Positions 1 through 8,114 of a DNA stretch of 13,312 bases are shown piece after piece (position 1 is the stretch's first letter; every line of letters starts with the position of its first letter). The notes beneath the pieces are model-generated. The model did not search any database. It was given only the letters and a program-made list of their open reading frames with translations, and was not told the DNA's origin. The stretch comes from Betaproteobacteria bacterium UBA7395. Its GTDB lineage: Bacteria; Pseudomonadota; Gammaproteobacteria; Burkholderiales; Rhodocyclaceae. The position numbers and the translations under genes are program-made. Location: NCBI GenBank assembly GCA_002470165.1, contig DKNF01000087.1:1-13312 (forward strand). Reading direction: 5' to 3'.

Positions 1-686
1 CCAACGGCTCCGGCAAGTCGACCATCCTCAAGATCATGGCCGGCCTCGACAAGGAGTGGAGCGGCGAGGCATGGCTCGCCGAGGGTGCGACCGTGGGCTA
101 TCTCGCCCAGGAGCCTGAACTCGACCCCGCGCTCGACGTCTTCGGCAACGTCATGGAAGGCGTGGCGAGAAAGACGGCGATCATCGAGCGCTACAACGAG
201 CTGATGATGAACTACTCCGACGAGACGGCCGACGAATCGGCCCATCTCCAGGACGAGATGGATCGCTTGAACCTGTGGGATCTCGAGCAGCAGGTCGAGA
301 TGGCCATGGAGGCGCTGGCCTGCCCGCCCAAGCATGCCGACGTCAGCAACCTGTCCGGCGGCGAGCGCGGCCGCCTGCATCTGGCCAAGACGCTGATGTC
401 CGGCGGCAACGTCCTGCTGCTCGACGAACCGTCGAACGACCTCGACGTGGAAACCCTGCGTGCGCTGGAAGATGCCCTGCTCGAATTCCCGGGCTGCGCC
501 ATGGTCATCTCCCACGACCGCTGGTTCCTCGACCGCATCTGCACGCACATCCTGGCGGCCGAGGGCGATTCGCAATGGACCTTCTTCCCGGGTAACTATC
601 AGGAATACGAAGAGGACAAGCGCCGCCGTCTGGGCGAAGAAGGCGCCAAGCCCAAGCGTATCCGCTACAAGCCGATCACGCGCTGA
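1..686 (+). CDS. ettA: EttA-like ABC-F translation factor, 3' part, apparently internally deleted
   Basis: EttA is a ribosome-binding ABC-F ATPase that throttles translation at low energy. The gene starts left of the window; the frame is open from base 3, which begins inside a Walker A motif (NGSGKST). The stretch up to about base 350 matches, from memory of the family, the first half of EttA ABC domain 1, including its arm (NYSDETADE, NLWDLE). The signature LSGGERGR lies at 351-374. What follows (RLHLAK, Walker B LLLDEPSND, switch SHDRW, C-terminal RIRYKP) matches the second half of ABC domain 2. About 280 residues that normally lie between the two signatures (rest of domain 1, linker, first half of domain 2) are absent, with the frame kept. 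One complete composite ATPase site remains. Full EttA is about 555 residues; this product would be roughly 270. Either a real deletion or an assembly collapse is possible. Family assignment is firm; activity is uncertain. Confidence 0.88.
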   Translation, partial: NGSGKSTILKIMAGLDKEWSGEAWLAEGATVGYLAQEPELDPALDVFGNVMEGVARKTAIIERYNELMMNYSDETADESAHLQDEMDRLNLWDLEQQVEMAMEALACPPKHADVSNLSGGERGRLHLAKTLMSGGNVLLLDEPSNDLDVETLRALEDALLEFPGCAMVISHDRWFLDRICTHILAAEGDSQWTFFPGNYQEYEEDKRRRLGEEGAKPKRIRYKPITR

Positions 687-705
687 GCGCGATCCGCAAA
701 ACAGA

Positions 706-738
706 ACGGGCGCCATTTCGGCGCCCGTCTTTCTTTTT
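706..738 (+). terminator. Intrinsic terminator after the ettA-like gene
   Basis: A perfect 9-bp stem pairs ACGGGCGCC (706-714) with GGCGCCCGT (720-728) around a 5-nt loop, followed by a T-rich tract (CTTTCTTTTT). It lies 20 bp after the stop codon. Read on the minus strand the hairpin is followed by a weaker T-rich stretch (TCTGTTTTG), so it may also serve the convergent small gene ending at 769. Confidence 0.9.
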
Positions 739-768
739 CCTGCCCCGCTTTTCGCGGAACAGCGAAAC

Positions 769-1047
769 TCAGTGCTTGAGGCTGGCGGAGAAAACCGCCT
801 TGCTCTTTTCGGAGAACTGGAACTCGCTGAAGGCGCGTTCGATTTCAGCGACATTGCTGCCGGCGGTATGGTCCTCGAAGCTGATGCCGATGCTCTTGCC
901 GTTGGCGGCCAGCGTCTGGAAAGCATAGCGCCAGCGTTGCGCTTCGGCCAGGCGCTCGCGCAGCTCGGCTTCATTGGAAATCACGATACCGGCCTTCTTC
1001 AGGGAATCCAGGAATTGCTCGAAGGATTCGTTGCTCAGACTTCCCAT
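769..1047 (-). CDS. Small protein of unknown function (92 aa)
   Basis: I do not recognise the family. The frame is open further upstream to 1140, but the ATG at 1047 is chosen because a strong ribosome binding site (AGGAG, then 7 nt) sits directly before it. The protein starts MGSLSNESFEQFL and is soluble, with no signal peptide or membrane segment. Residues 5-40 look helical and charged (FLDSLKKAG, ELRERLAEAQRW). A middle stretch reads GKSIGISFEDHTAG, and the C-terminus (EFQFSEKSK) is lysine-rich. It is transcribed away from the methyltransferase at 1139 and converges on the ettA-like gene. The good ribosome site and GC-typical codons support a real gene; no function is proposed. Confidence 0.72.
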   Translation of the reverse strand: MGSLSNESFEQFLDSLKKAGIVISNEAELRERLAEAQRWRYAFQTLAANGKSIGISFEDHTAGSNVAEIERAFSEFQFSEKSKAVFSASLKH

Positions 1048-1126
1048 TTGTTGTCTCCTAAACGATGTTACCAATAACGACATATTCGGTGTCCGGTTGA
1101 CACTCGGGTCTTGTGCAGATGAATGC

Positions 1127-1132
1127 GATAAT
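1127..1132 (+). promoter_or_regulatory. Possible extended -10 box for the methyltransferase gene
   Basis: GATAAT is preceded by TGC, giving an extended -10 shape (TGnGATAAT) in the short divergent gap. Transcription would start at about 1139, that is at the ATG, which fits the absence of a ribosome binding site. A TTGACA at 1097-1102 is 24 bp upstream, too far for a standard -35. It is part of a small inverted repeat, GTGTC(n5)GACAC, at 1089-1103 that could be an operator. Weak evidence. Confidence 0.3.
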
Positions 1133-1138
1133 CGTGCC

Positions 1139-1972
1139 ATGTCGAAGAAACCTCATCCGCCCACCACCCCTGCCGCCCTTCCGGAGATCCGTCCCGGGCA
1201 GTCGATCGAGCTGCTCAAGGAACTGCACATCCTGACGCGCGACGGCAAACTGAACCAGGACAGCCGCCGCAAGCTCAAGCAGGTCTACCATCTCGCCCAG
1301 TTCATCGAGCCCCTGCTCGATGGCATGGAAACCCTGGTCGATCACGGCGCCGGCAAGTCCTACCTCGGCTTCATCCTCTACGATCTGTACATCAAGAGCC
1401 GTGCCAGCGGCACCGTGATCGGCATCGAGACGCGCCAGGAACTCGTTGATAAATCAAGGGAACTTGCCCAGCGACTGGATTTCCCGAGGATGCAGTTCCT
1501 GGCCTGCACGGTCGAGGAATCGATGACCTCTGAGGCGCTGCCGGCCCGTGTCGATGTCGTCACCGCGCTGCACGCCTGCAACACCGCGACCGACGACGCG
1601 ATCCGTTTCGCGCTGACGCGACAGGCGAAACACATCGTCCTGGTGCCTTGCTGCCAGGCCGAAGTGGCGGCGACGATGCGTGCCCGCAAGGCCGAATCGC
1701 TGGCGCAGACGCCGCTCGCCGAACTGTGGCGGCACCCGATCCACACCCGCGAACTGGGCAGCCACCTGACCAATGTGCTGCGTTGTCTGTTGCTGGAATC
1801 CCACGGCTACGACGTCACCGTCACCGAACTGGTCGGCTGGGAACACTCGATGAAGAACGAACTGATCATCGCCAGCCAGCGCGGCAAGCCCCGCCGCAAT
1901 GCGCGCGAGCGTGCCGAAGCCATCCTGCGCGAGTTCAATATCGAGGAACTTGCCCCCCGTTTCACCTACTAA
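1139..1972 (+). CDS. Class I SAM-dependent methyltransferase, Methyltransf_32-like
   Basis: A 277-residue soluble protein with a Rossmann-type methyltransferase core. The SAM-binding motif I reads LVDHGAGKSYLGF at about residues 66-78, followed by a second strand ending in IGIE. A later strand reads VVTALHACNTATDDAI (about 140-155), and residues 171-172 are a Cys-Cys pair in LVPCCQAE. This set (DxGxGKxYL, LHAC, CCQ) is the pattern I associate with the Methyltransf_32 family; the substrate is unknown. The frame is open back to 974, but ATG 1139 is preferred because the protein homology appears to begin just after it and the upstream residues are low-quality. No clear Shine-Dalgarno precedes it. 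It ends 6 bp before rlhA, so the two are probably co-transcribed, hinting at RNA modification. That last point is inference. Confidence 0.82.
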   Translation: MSKKPHPPTTPAALPEIRPGQSIELLKELHILTRDGKLNQDSRRKLKQVYHLAQFIEPLLDGMETLVDHGAGKSYLGFILYDLYIKSRASGTVIGIETRQELVDKSRELAQRLDFPRMQFLACTVEESMTSEALPARVDVVTALHACNTATDDAIRFALTRQAKHIVLVPCCQAEVAATMRARKAESLAQTPLAELWRHPIHTRELGSHLTNVLRCLLLESHGYDVTVTELVGWEHSMKNELIIASQRGKPRRNARERAEAILREFNIEELAPRFTY

Positions 1973-1978
1973 GGCGCC

Positions 1979-3880
1979 ATGACGCGAATCCAACACCCCC
2001 TCGAACTCCTGGCCCCGGCCAAGAACGCCGACTTCGGCATCGAAGCCATCAAGCACGGCGCCGATGCCGTATACATCGGCGGACCGGCTTTTGGCGCCCG
2101 TTACGGCGCCGGCAACTCTGTCGGCGAAATCCAACAGCTGTGTGAATTCGCCCACCGTTTCCGGGCCAAGGTCTTCGTCGCGCTGAACACCATCCTGCAC
2201 GACAGCGAACTGGAAGACAGCCGGCAACTGGCCTGGCAGTTGTACGAGGCCGGCGTCGATGCCCTGATCATCCAGGACATGGGCCTGCTTGAACTGGATC
2301 TGCCGCCGATTCAACTACATGCGAGCACCCAGACCGACATCCGCAACCCGGCCAAGGCGAAGTTCCTGGAAGATGCCGGCTTCTCGCAGATCGTCCTGGC
2401 GCGTGAAATGAGCATCGCCGAAGTGCGCCAGGTGGCCGACGCGACGACGCTGGCGCTGGAGTATTTTGTCCACGGCGCGCTCTGTGTCGCTTATTCCGGA
2501 CAATGCTTCATCAGCCACGCCCACACCGGCCGCAGCGCCAATCGCGGCGAGTGTTCGCAGGCCTGTCGGCTGCCCTATACGCTGGTCGACGACAAGGGCA
2601 AGACGATCACCGAGAACCAGCACCTGCTGTCGATGAAGGACAACAACCAGTCCGACAACCTGCGCGCGCTGGTCGAGGCCGGCGTCTCCTCGTTCAAGAT
2701 CGAGGGCCGCTTGAAGGACCTCTCCTACGTCAAGAACATCACCGCGCATTACCGCACGCTGCTCGACGAGATCATCGCCGCCGACCCTCGTTACGTGCGC
2801 GCCGCCAGCGGCCGTTCGACCTTCACCTTCACGCCGCAGCCGGAAAAGACCTTCAACCGCGGCTACACCGACTACTTTGCCAATGACCGCCAGGACGACA
2901 TCGGCGCCTTCGATTCGCCGGCCTTCGTCGGCGAGCCGATTGGCGAGGTGGAAGAGATCGGCGACGGCTGGCTCACGGTCAATACCGGCGAAACCTTCCA
3001 CAACGGCGACGGCGTCTGCTTCCACGACGCCCACGGCGACGTGCAGGGAATGCGCATCAACCGGGTCGAGGGCAGGAAGCTCTTCCCGATGGACATCCCG
3101 GCCGACTTGAGCGAAGGCACCACCCTGTTCCGCAACCGCGACCAGGAATTCGAGCGCGCGCTGGAAAAGGATTCGGCCGACCGGCGCGTCAGCGTCAAGG
3201 CAGTTTTCGCCGAGCAGGCCGACGCTTTCGTGCTGACGCTGAGCGACGAAGACCAGGTCAGCGTTTCCGTCACCCTGCCCCGCGACGAGCGGATCGGCCG
3301 CGAACTGGCGCAGAACCCGGACGCCGCGCTGGCCAAGCTGAAGGAAAATCTCGGCAAGTTCGGCAACACGATGTTCGTCGCCGAAGCGGTCGAGCTGCAA
3401 CTGAGCCAGGCCTGGTTCCTGCCGGTCGGCGCGATCAACGCACTGCGCCGCGAAGCGGCGGAAAAACTCGAAGCCGCGCGCATCGCCAGCCATCCGCGCC
3501 CACCGCGCGCGGCACCGGCAGCCGACCCCGTGCCCTACCCGCAGGATGAGCTGACCTACCTCGGCAACGTGTTCAACAGCAAGGCCCGCGCCTTCTACGA
3601 GAAGCACGGCGTACGGCTGATCGACGAGGCCTACGAGGCCGGCAACGAAAAGGGCATGGTCTCGCTGATGATCACCCGCCACTGCCTGCGCTATAGTTTC
3701 AACCTCTGTCCGAAGGAGGTGAAGCACTTGAAGCCGGACCCGATGACGCTGATCAACGGCAACGAAAAGCTGATCCTCAAGTTCGACTGCAAAGCCTGCG
3801 AAATGCACGTGATCGGCAAGATGAAGAAAGGCGTCACCCTCAACCTCGGCAGCATCCGCCCGACCGCCAGTTGCGGATGA
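1979..3880 (+). CDS. rlhA: 23S rRNA 5-hydroxycytidine C2501 synthase, U32 family (YdcP)
   Basis: RlhA hydroxylates C2501 of 23S rRNA in the peptidyl transferase centre of the ribosome. At 633 residues it is close to E. coli RlhA (about 650) and clearly longer than the related tRNA hydroxylase TrhP/YegQ. The N-terminus (ELLAPAKNADFGIEAIKHGADAV, then YIGGPAFGAR) and QDMGLLELDLP are typical of the U32 core. Four cysteines at residues 169, 176, 192 and 196 (LCVAYSGQC, GECSQAC) lie where U32 hydroxylases are thought to hold an iron-sulfur cluster. The DUF3656-like middle follows, and the C-terminal part carries RHCLRYSFNLCPKE and CKACEMHVIG. The start ATG lies 6 bp after the methyltransferase stop. 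The end overlaps the next gene by 4 bp (ATGA). The long sequence and intact motifs make the assignment strong; the exact target in this organism is inferred from the family. Confidence 0.92.
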   Translation: MTRIQHPLELLAPAKNADFGIEAIKHGADAVYIGGPAFGARYGAGNSVGEIQQLCEFAHRFRAKVFVALNTILHDSELEDSRQLAWQLYEAGVDALIIQDMGLLELDLPPIQLHASTQTDIRNPAKAKFLEDAGFSQIVLAREMSIAEVRQVADATTLALEYFVHGALCVAYSGQCFISHAHTGRSANRGECSQACRLPYTLVDDKGKTITENQHLLSMKDNNQSDNLRALVEAGVSSFKIEGRLKDLSYVKNITAHYRTLLDEIIAADPRYVRAASGRSTFTFTPQPEKTFNRGYTDYFANDRQDDIGAFDSPAFVGEPIGEVEEIGDGWLTVNTGETFHNGDGVCFHDAHGDVQGMRINRVEGRKLFPMDIPADLSEGTTLFRNRDQEFERALEKDSADRRVSVKAVFAEQADAFVLTLSDEDQVSVSVTLPRDERIGRELAQNPDAALAKLKENLGKFGNTMFVAEAVELQLSQAWFLPVGAINALRREAAEKLEAARIASHPRPPRAAPAADPVPYPQDELTYLGNVFNSKARAFYEKHGVRLIDEAYEAGNEKGMVSLMITRHCLRYSFNLCPKEVKHLKPDPMTLINGNEKLILKFDCKACEMHVIGKMKKGVTLNLGSIRPTASCG

Positions 3881-4590
3881 AACCGACGCCCTGCCCTTCG
3901 TGCCGGCAGCCGATGGAGAAGCGGCGCTTCGAGCGCATGCACCACGGCGAAGTCGTCATCGACCTGTGCTTTCACTGCCACGGCATCTGGTTCGACGAAT
4001 TCGAAAGCGTGCAGATCACCCCGGGCGGCGTCATCGAGCTGTTCCGCCTGATCCACGAGCACCGCGACCGGCAGCGCCTGCCGCTGCGCGACGTGCTGCA
4101 CTGCCCGCGCTGCGACGAGCGGCTGCTGCACGGCCTGGACCGCTCCAGGCACGGCGGCCAGTTCAACTACCATCGCTGCCTGCAGAAGCACGGACGGTTC
4201 ACACCTTTCGCCCAGCTGATGATCGAAAAGGGTTTCGTCCGCCAGTTGAGCGACAGCGAGATCGACGAACTGGCGCGCAAGGTCGGCACCGTGCGCTGCA
4301 CCGGTTGCGGCGCCCCGGTCGACATCCGCCAGGACCACGCCTGCCGGCATTGCCGCACGCCCATCGCCATCCTCGACCCGGATGCGGTGGATAAGGCGCT
4401 GTCCCGCTTCGACCATGCCGAAACCCGGCGCACCACCCGCGACGTTGAAATGCTCGGCGACGCAATCATTCTCGCCGAACGCGAAAAATCGCGCTACGAT
4501 CGGGAACAGCGCCAGCAGCGCAACCAGATGGACATCGGCGACCTGATCGTCTCCGGCGTCGACATGCTGTGGCGGGTCTTGCGTCGTTGA
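3877..4590 (+). CDS. Triple zinc-ribbon protein (zf-TFIIB type)
   Basis: A 237-residue protein with three Cys pairs or quartets in order: C6/C9 with C31/C34 (CPSC ... DLCFHCHGIWFD), which matches the TFIIB-type zinc ribbon; C76/C79 with C101 and possibly H105; and C141/C144 with C156/C159 (CTGCGAP ... CRHC). A charged helical tail (about 180-225) ends in a hydrophobic stretch, IGDLIVSGVDMLW, that could be an amphipathic helix. No signal peptide. The ATG at 3877 overlaps the rlhA stop (ATGA), implying translational coupling; a TTG two codons upstream is a less likely start. Function is unknown; RNA, protein or metal handling are all possible. Its position suggests, without proving, a link to RlhA. 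Confidence 0.82.
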   Translation: MKPTPCPSCRQPMEKRRFERMHHGEVVIDLCFHCHGIWFDEFESVQITPGGVIELFRLIHEHRDRQRLPLRDVLHCPRCDERLLHGLDRSRHGGQFNYHRCLQKHGRFTPFAQLMIEKGFVRQLSDSEIDELARKVGTVRCTGCGAPVDIRQDHACRHCRTPIAILDPDAVDKALSRFDHAETRRTTRDVEMLGDAIILAEREKSRYDREQRQQRNQMDIGDLIVSGVDMLWRVLRR

Positions 4591-4656
4591 ACAATCGGCC
4601 TGCAGCAGCGCGAATCTGCAAGGCGTTAGCGACCGAAGTGTCGCAGGAGAGAGACT

Positions 4657-7446
4657 TTGCAACTGGTCGCAAACCAGAAAACCATCCCGAGGATACACCT
4701 CGTCGGCACGCTGCTGATCGTGCTGCTGCTGACCTTTGCCCTCGCCGGTTTCTACTCCTGGCAGAACCGCCATGACGCGAATTTGTCGCTTGCCCGCATT
4801 GAGCAGGCACTCAACGAACAGACCGAGGCCCGCCTGAAGGCGGAAATGCGCAACGCCATCACCGCGATCGAAGTTACCCGTAAAAGGACGGAAACCGTCC
4901 TGCGCGAAAGCATCACGCTGCAGGTCGATAACGCGATACAGATTGCCGAAGCCATTCACCAACGTGAGTCGTTGCGCCGCCCAGCCGCTGAAGTCAAGAA
5001 GCTGATCATCGAGGCACTTCGCCCTGTACGTTTCTACAACGGCCGAGGTTATTTCTTCATCGACGACATGAACGGCCAGTTCATCCTCCTGCCAACCGCT
5101 CCTCAGCTTGAAGGCATCACCAACCTCGACAACCAGGACGATACCGGCCACTACATCATGCGCGGCCTGATCGAGGCGGCGCGCAAACCACGCGGCGAAG
5201 GGTTTTCTCGCTATCGCTGGTACACACCGGACAACCCCAAGGTCATGGCGGACAAACTGGCCTATGTGCGCTATTTCGAACCTTACGACTGGCTGATCGG
5301 CACCGGTGACTATCTCTACGAATGGGAGGAACAGCAGAAGCAAATCGCCATGCAGCGCCTGCGTGCCCATCATTTCGGCGAAACCGGTTACACCGGGTTG
5401 ATCGACGCCGATGGCCGCTCGCTGATCTCGCCCTCCGATCCTTCGCTGGAGGGCAAGGACAGCACGACACTGCCGGGTCTCGCCGGCGAAGTGCTGGACA
5501 AGTTCAAGGCGGTTGCGCAACAGGGCGGCGGCATCGTCCGCTACCAATGGCCACGCGAAGGCAGCGGTAAACTGGCTGCGAAAACGGCTTACATCCAGAG
5601 CTATGCTCCCTGGAACTGGATTGTCATCACCACGGTTTTCGATGACGAACTACGTTCGGCAGTGGCGGCCGAACAGGCACGGTTTCACGAGATATCGGCA
5701 CAGCAGGGGCTGAACATCGTTCTTGCCGCGCTGGCCGCCCTGCTCCTCGGCCTGGGCGCCTCCTGGCTGTTCTCGCGCTGGACGCGCGAACTCTTCAATA
5801 CCTACCACCAGAACAACCAGAAACAGCAGGCCGCATTGCGCGAGAGCGAAGCGCGTCTGGCCACCATACTCGACAGCGTCGCCGCCTACATCTACATCAA
5901 GGATCCGGACTACCGCTACACCTACGCCAACCGTCTGGTGCGCGAATTGTTCGGCCGGGAGATGGACGGAATACTCGGGCACGACGACAGCGAATTCTTC
6001 GACCCGAAAACCGTTGCCAACCTCAGGGGCAATGACCGGCGTGTCATCGAAGGCGGCGAACGGGTCACCGAAGAGGAAATCAACACCACCGTTGACGGCC
6101 GCATCACCAGCGCCTTCCTGTCGATCAAGCTGCCGCTGCGCAATGCCCAAGGTGAAATCTATGCGCTGTGCGGGATTTCGACCGACATCACCGAACGCAA
6201 GCAGGTTGAAATCGAACTGCAGCAGTACCGCAACCACCTCGAACAACTGGTTTCTTCCCGTACCGCCGAACTGGCGCAGGCAAAGGAAGCGGCTGAGGCG
6301 GCCAATCGGGCAAAGAGTACCTTCCTGGCCAACATGAGCCATGAAATCCGCACGCCCCTGAACGCCATCACCGGCATGGCCCACATCCTGCGGCGTGGTG
6401 GCCTGACCACCCAGCAGGCCGACAAGCTCGACAAGATCGAGAACGCCGGCAGCCACCTGCTCAGGATCATCAACGACGTGCTCGACCTGTCCAAGATCGA
6501 GGCCGAAAAATTCGCCCTGGAAGATGCCCCCGTTCATGTTGAAGCCCTGCTCGGCAGTGTCGTCTCGATCCTTGGCCAGAAGGCCCGGGATAAGGGACTG
6601 CGCTTCAACATCGAAACCACGGTCTTCCCCCATCACCTCAGCGGCGATCCCACCCGGCTGCAGCAGGCGCTGCTCAACTACGCCGGTAACGCCATCAAGT
6701 TCACCGACACCGGACACATCACCCTGCGCGTGGTCCGGGAAAGCGAAACCGACGACACCGCCACCCTGCGTTTTGAAGTCGAGGATACGGGTATCGGCAT
6801 TGCCCCCGAAATCCTGCCCAGGCTGTTCAACGCTTTCGAACAGGCCGACAATTCGACCACGCGCCAGTATGGCGGTACCGGCCTGGGACTGGCGATCACC
6901 CGGAAAATCGCCGAATTGACCGGCGGCAGTGCCGGCGTCAGCAGTACGCCGGGCCAGGGCAGCACTTTCTGGTTCACCACCGTCCTGAGGAAAACCCGCG
7001 AAGCCGCCGAGCATGCCGCCACCGGAATCGACCCTGCCGAGCAGGCGATCCAGCACGACCATGCGGGGAAATCCATCCTGCTGGCTGAGGACGAACCGAT
7101 CAACGCGGAAATCGCCCAGATGCTGCTCGAGGATGTCGGGCTCAAGGTCGATGTGGCGGAAAATGGCCGACAGGCGCTGGAAAAGGCCCGCTCAGGTCGC
7201 TACGCCGCGATCCTGATGGACATGCAGATGCCGGAAATGGACGGACTGGAAGCCACACGACAAATCCGGCAATTGCCCGACTACCAGACCATCCCCATCC
7301 TGGCCATGACGGCAAATGCTTTTGCCGAGGACAAGGAGCGCTGCCTGGATGCCGGCATGGACGACTTCATTGCCAAGCCGGCCAAACCGGGCGTGCTTTA
7401 TACGACCTTGTTGAAATGGCTTGAATCAGGCCGGGATTCAGCCTGA
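4657..7446 (+). CDS. Membrane hybrid sensor histidine kinase (dCache-PAS-HisKA-HATPase-REC)
   Basis: A 929-residue inner-membrane sensor kinase. Membrane helix 1 spans about residues 13-35 ([18 protein letters not shown]) and helix 2 about 350-372. Between them is a periplasmic part with two Cache_2-like units: [16 protein letters not shown] with [18 protein letters not shown], then [11 protein letters not shown] with [21 protein letters not shown] domain (about 395-520) and a short coiled coil follow. The phosphoacceptor is H562 in [14 protein letters not shown]. The ATPase boxes are N678, DTGIGIAP and GTGLGLAI. The receiver carries the acidic pair in LLAEDEP, phospho-acceptor D855 ([12 protein letters not shown]), the T of MTANAF and the K of IAKP, all intact. 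The start is TTG, chosen because AGGAG lies 7 nt upstream and the next ATG is inside the sensor. There is no separate response regulator beside it and no output domain. Small carboxylates are common Cache_2 ligands, but none can be assigned here. Confidence 0.93.
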   Translation: MQLVANQKTIPRIHLVGTLLIVLLLTFALAGFYSWQNRHDANLSLARIEQALNEQTEARLKAEMRNAITAIEVTRKRTETVLRESITLQVDNAIQIAEAIHQRESLRRPAAEVKKLIIEALRPVRFYNGRGYFFIDDMNGQFILLPTAPQLEGITNLDNQDDTGHYIMRGLIEAARKPRGEGFSRYRWYTPDNPKVMADKLAYVRYFEPYDWLIGTGDYLYEWEEQQKQIAMQRLRAHHFGETGYTGLIDADGRSLISPSDPSLEGKDSTTLPGLAGEVLDKFKAVAQQGGGIVRYQWPREGSGKLAAKTAYIQSYAPWNWIVITTVFDDELRSAVAAEQARFHEISAQQGLNIVLAALAALLLGLGASWLFSRWTRELFNTYHQNNQKQQAALRESEARLATILDSVAAYIYIKDPDYRYTYANRLVRELFGREMDGILGHDDSEFFDPKTVANLRGNDRRVIEGGERVTEEEINTTVDGRITSAFLSIKLPLRNAQGEIYALCGISTDITERKQVEIELQQYRNHLEQLVSSRTAELAQAKEAAEAANRAKSTFLANMSHEIRTPLNAITGMAHILRRGGLTTQQADKLDKIENAGSHLLRIINDVLDLSKIEAEKFALEDAPVHVEALLGSVVSILGQKARDKGLRFNIETTVFPHHLSGDPTRLQQALLNYAGNAIKFTDTGHITLRVVRESETDDTATLRFEVEDTGIGIAPEILPRLFNAFEQADNSTTRQYGGTGLGLAITRKIAELTGGSAGVSSTPGQGSTFWFTTVLRKTREAAEHAATGIDPAEQAIQHDHAGKSILLAEDEPINAEIAQMLLEDVGLKVDVAENGRQALEKARSGRYAAILMDMQMPEMDGLEATRQIRQLPDYQTIPILAMTANAFAEDKERCLDAGMDDFIAKPAKPGVLYTTLLKWLESGRDSA

Positions 7447-7472
7447 CTCGGGGAAGACCAAACCGACGCGCC

Positions 7473-8024
7473 TCAGGCAGCGCGAGCACTCAACAGCGTT
7501 TCAGGTGACAACTGGATCGATTGCTCACCGCTGGCCAGCCAGATCGTGCCTTCCTGAATGGTGCAGGAGAGTTTCATCGTCCGTTCGGCCAAGCGGCCCA
7601 GGGCCTGGGTTTCTTCGGCGCTCAGGCGCAGCACCGTGAGATTGGAAAAACGGCTCAGCAGCGGCCCCGTCTGCTGCCACCAGACATCGACGGCACGCGC
7701 GCCGTAAGCCAGCACGATGGCGCGGTCAGCCTTGTTGCAGCCTTTGCGGATACGGCTTTCGTCGGGCTGGCCGAGTTCGATCCAGGTCCGCAGCACGCCG
7801 GACGGGTCGACTTCCTGCAGGGCACAATCGTCGTCGCTGGACAGCCCCTTGCTGAAAGCGAGGTCGGGCCCGGCGAACATGGCGAAGGCGAGGATGCGGG
7901 CCATCATCCGGTCGTCGGTCTCCGAGGGATGGCGGGCAACCGTCAGCGGGTATTCGGCAAAATGTCCGCGATCAAGATCGGATACCTGCAATTCGGCCTT
8001 GAAGACCGTGGATTTGAGCGCCAT
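7473..8024 (-). CDS. yaeQ: YaeQ family protein
   Basis: A 183-residue protein matching E. coli YaeQ (about 181 residues) along its length. Examples are the start MALKSTVFKAELQVSDLDR, ARHPSETDDRMMARILAF, LWIELG-like TWIELGQPDESRIRKGC, WWQQ near the middle, and TIQEGTIWL near the end. YaeQ proteins have a fold related to PD-(D/E)XK nucleases. E. coli YaeQ was once proposed to act in haemolysin/RfaH-related suppression, but its biochemical role is not settled. The protein is cytoplasmic, with no signal peptide. It converges on the hybrid kinase with only 26 bp between stops and is divergent from the DUF3617 gene. The Shine-Dalgarno is poor (a GGGG stretch about 7 nt upstream). Confidence 0.9.
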   Translation of the reverse strand: MALKSTVFKAELQVSDLDRGHFAEYPLTVARHPSETDDRMMARILAFAMFAGPDLAFSKGLSSDDDCALQEVDPSGVLRTWIELGQPDESRIRKGCNKADRAIVLAYGARAVDVWWQQTGPLLSRFSNLTVLRLSAEETQALGRLAERTMKLSCTIQEGTIWLASGEQSIQLSPETLLSARAA

Positions 8025-8114
8025 GACCAGCCCCGGAAAAAGGCGCGATTATCCCATGACGACGCTGCCAAAGCAGACTACGATGAGTGCTCTTACCCGA
8101 CCGGAGACGCCGCC

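Noticed and set aside
1097..1132. TTGACA plus GATAAT as a standard sigma-70 promoter
   Set aside because: The spacing is 24 bp, far outside 15-19; kept only as a possible extended -10 with a separate inverted repeat.
3691..5547. A 618-codon open frame on the minus strand across rlhA, the zinc protein and the kinase
   Set aside because: It spans three well-supported genes, and the composition is that of an antisense shadow.
5650..7062. A 470-codon open frame on the minus strand opposite the kinase core
   Set aside because: It is antisense to the intact HisKA and HATPase regions and has no recognisable motif.
7441..7478. Inverted repeat GCCTGA/TCAGGC between the kinase and yaeQ
   Set aside because: Only 6 bp with a 26-nt loop and no T tract; it consists largely of the two stop-codon contexts and is not a convincing terminator.
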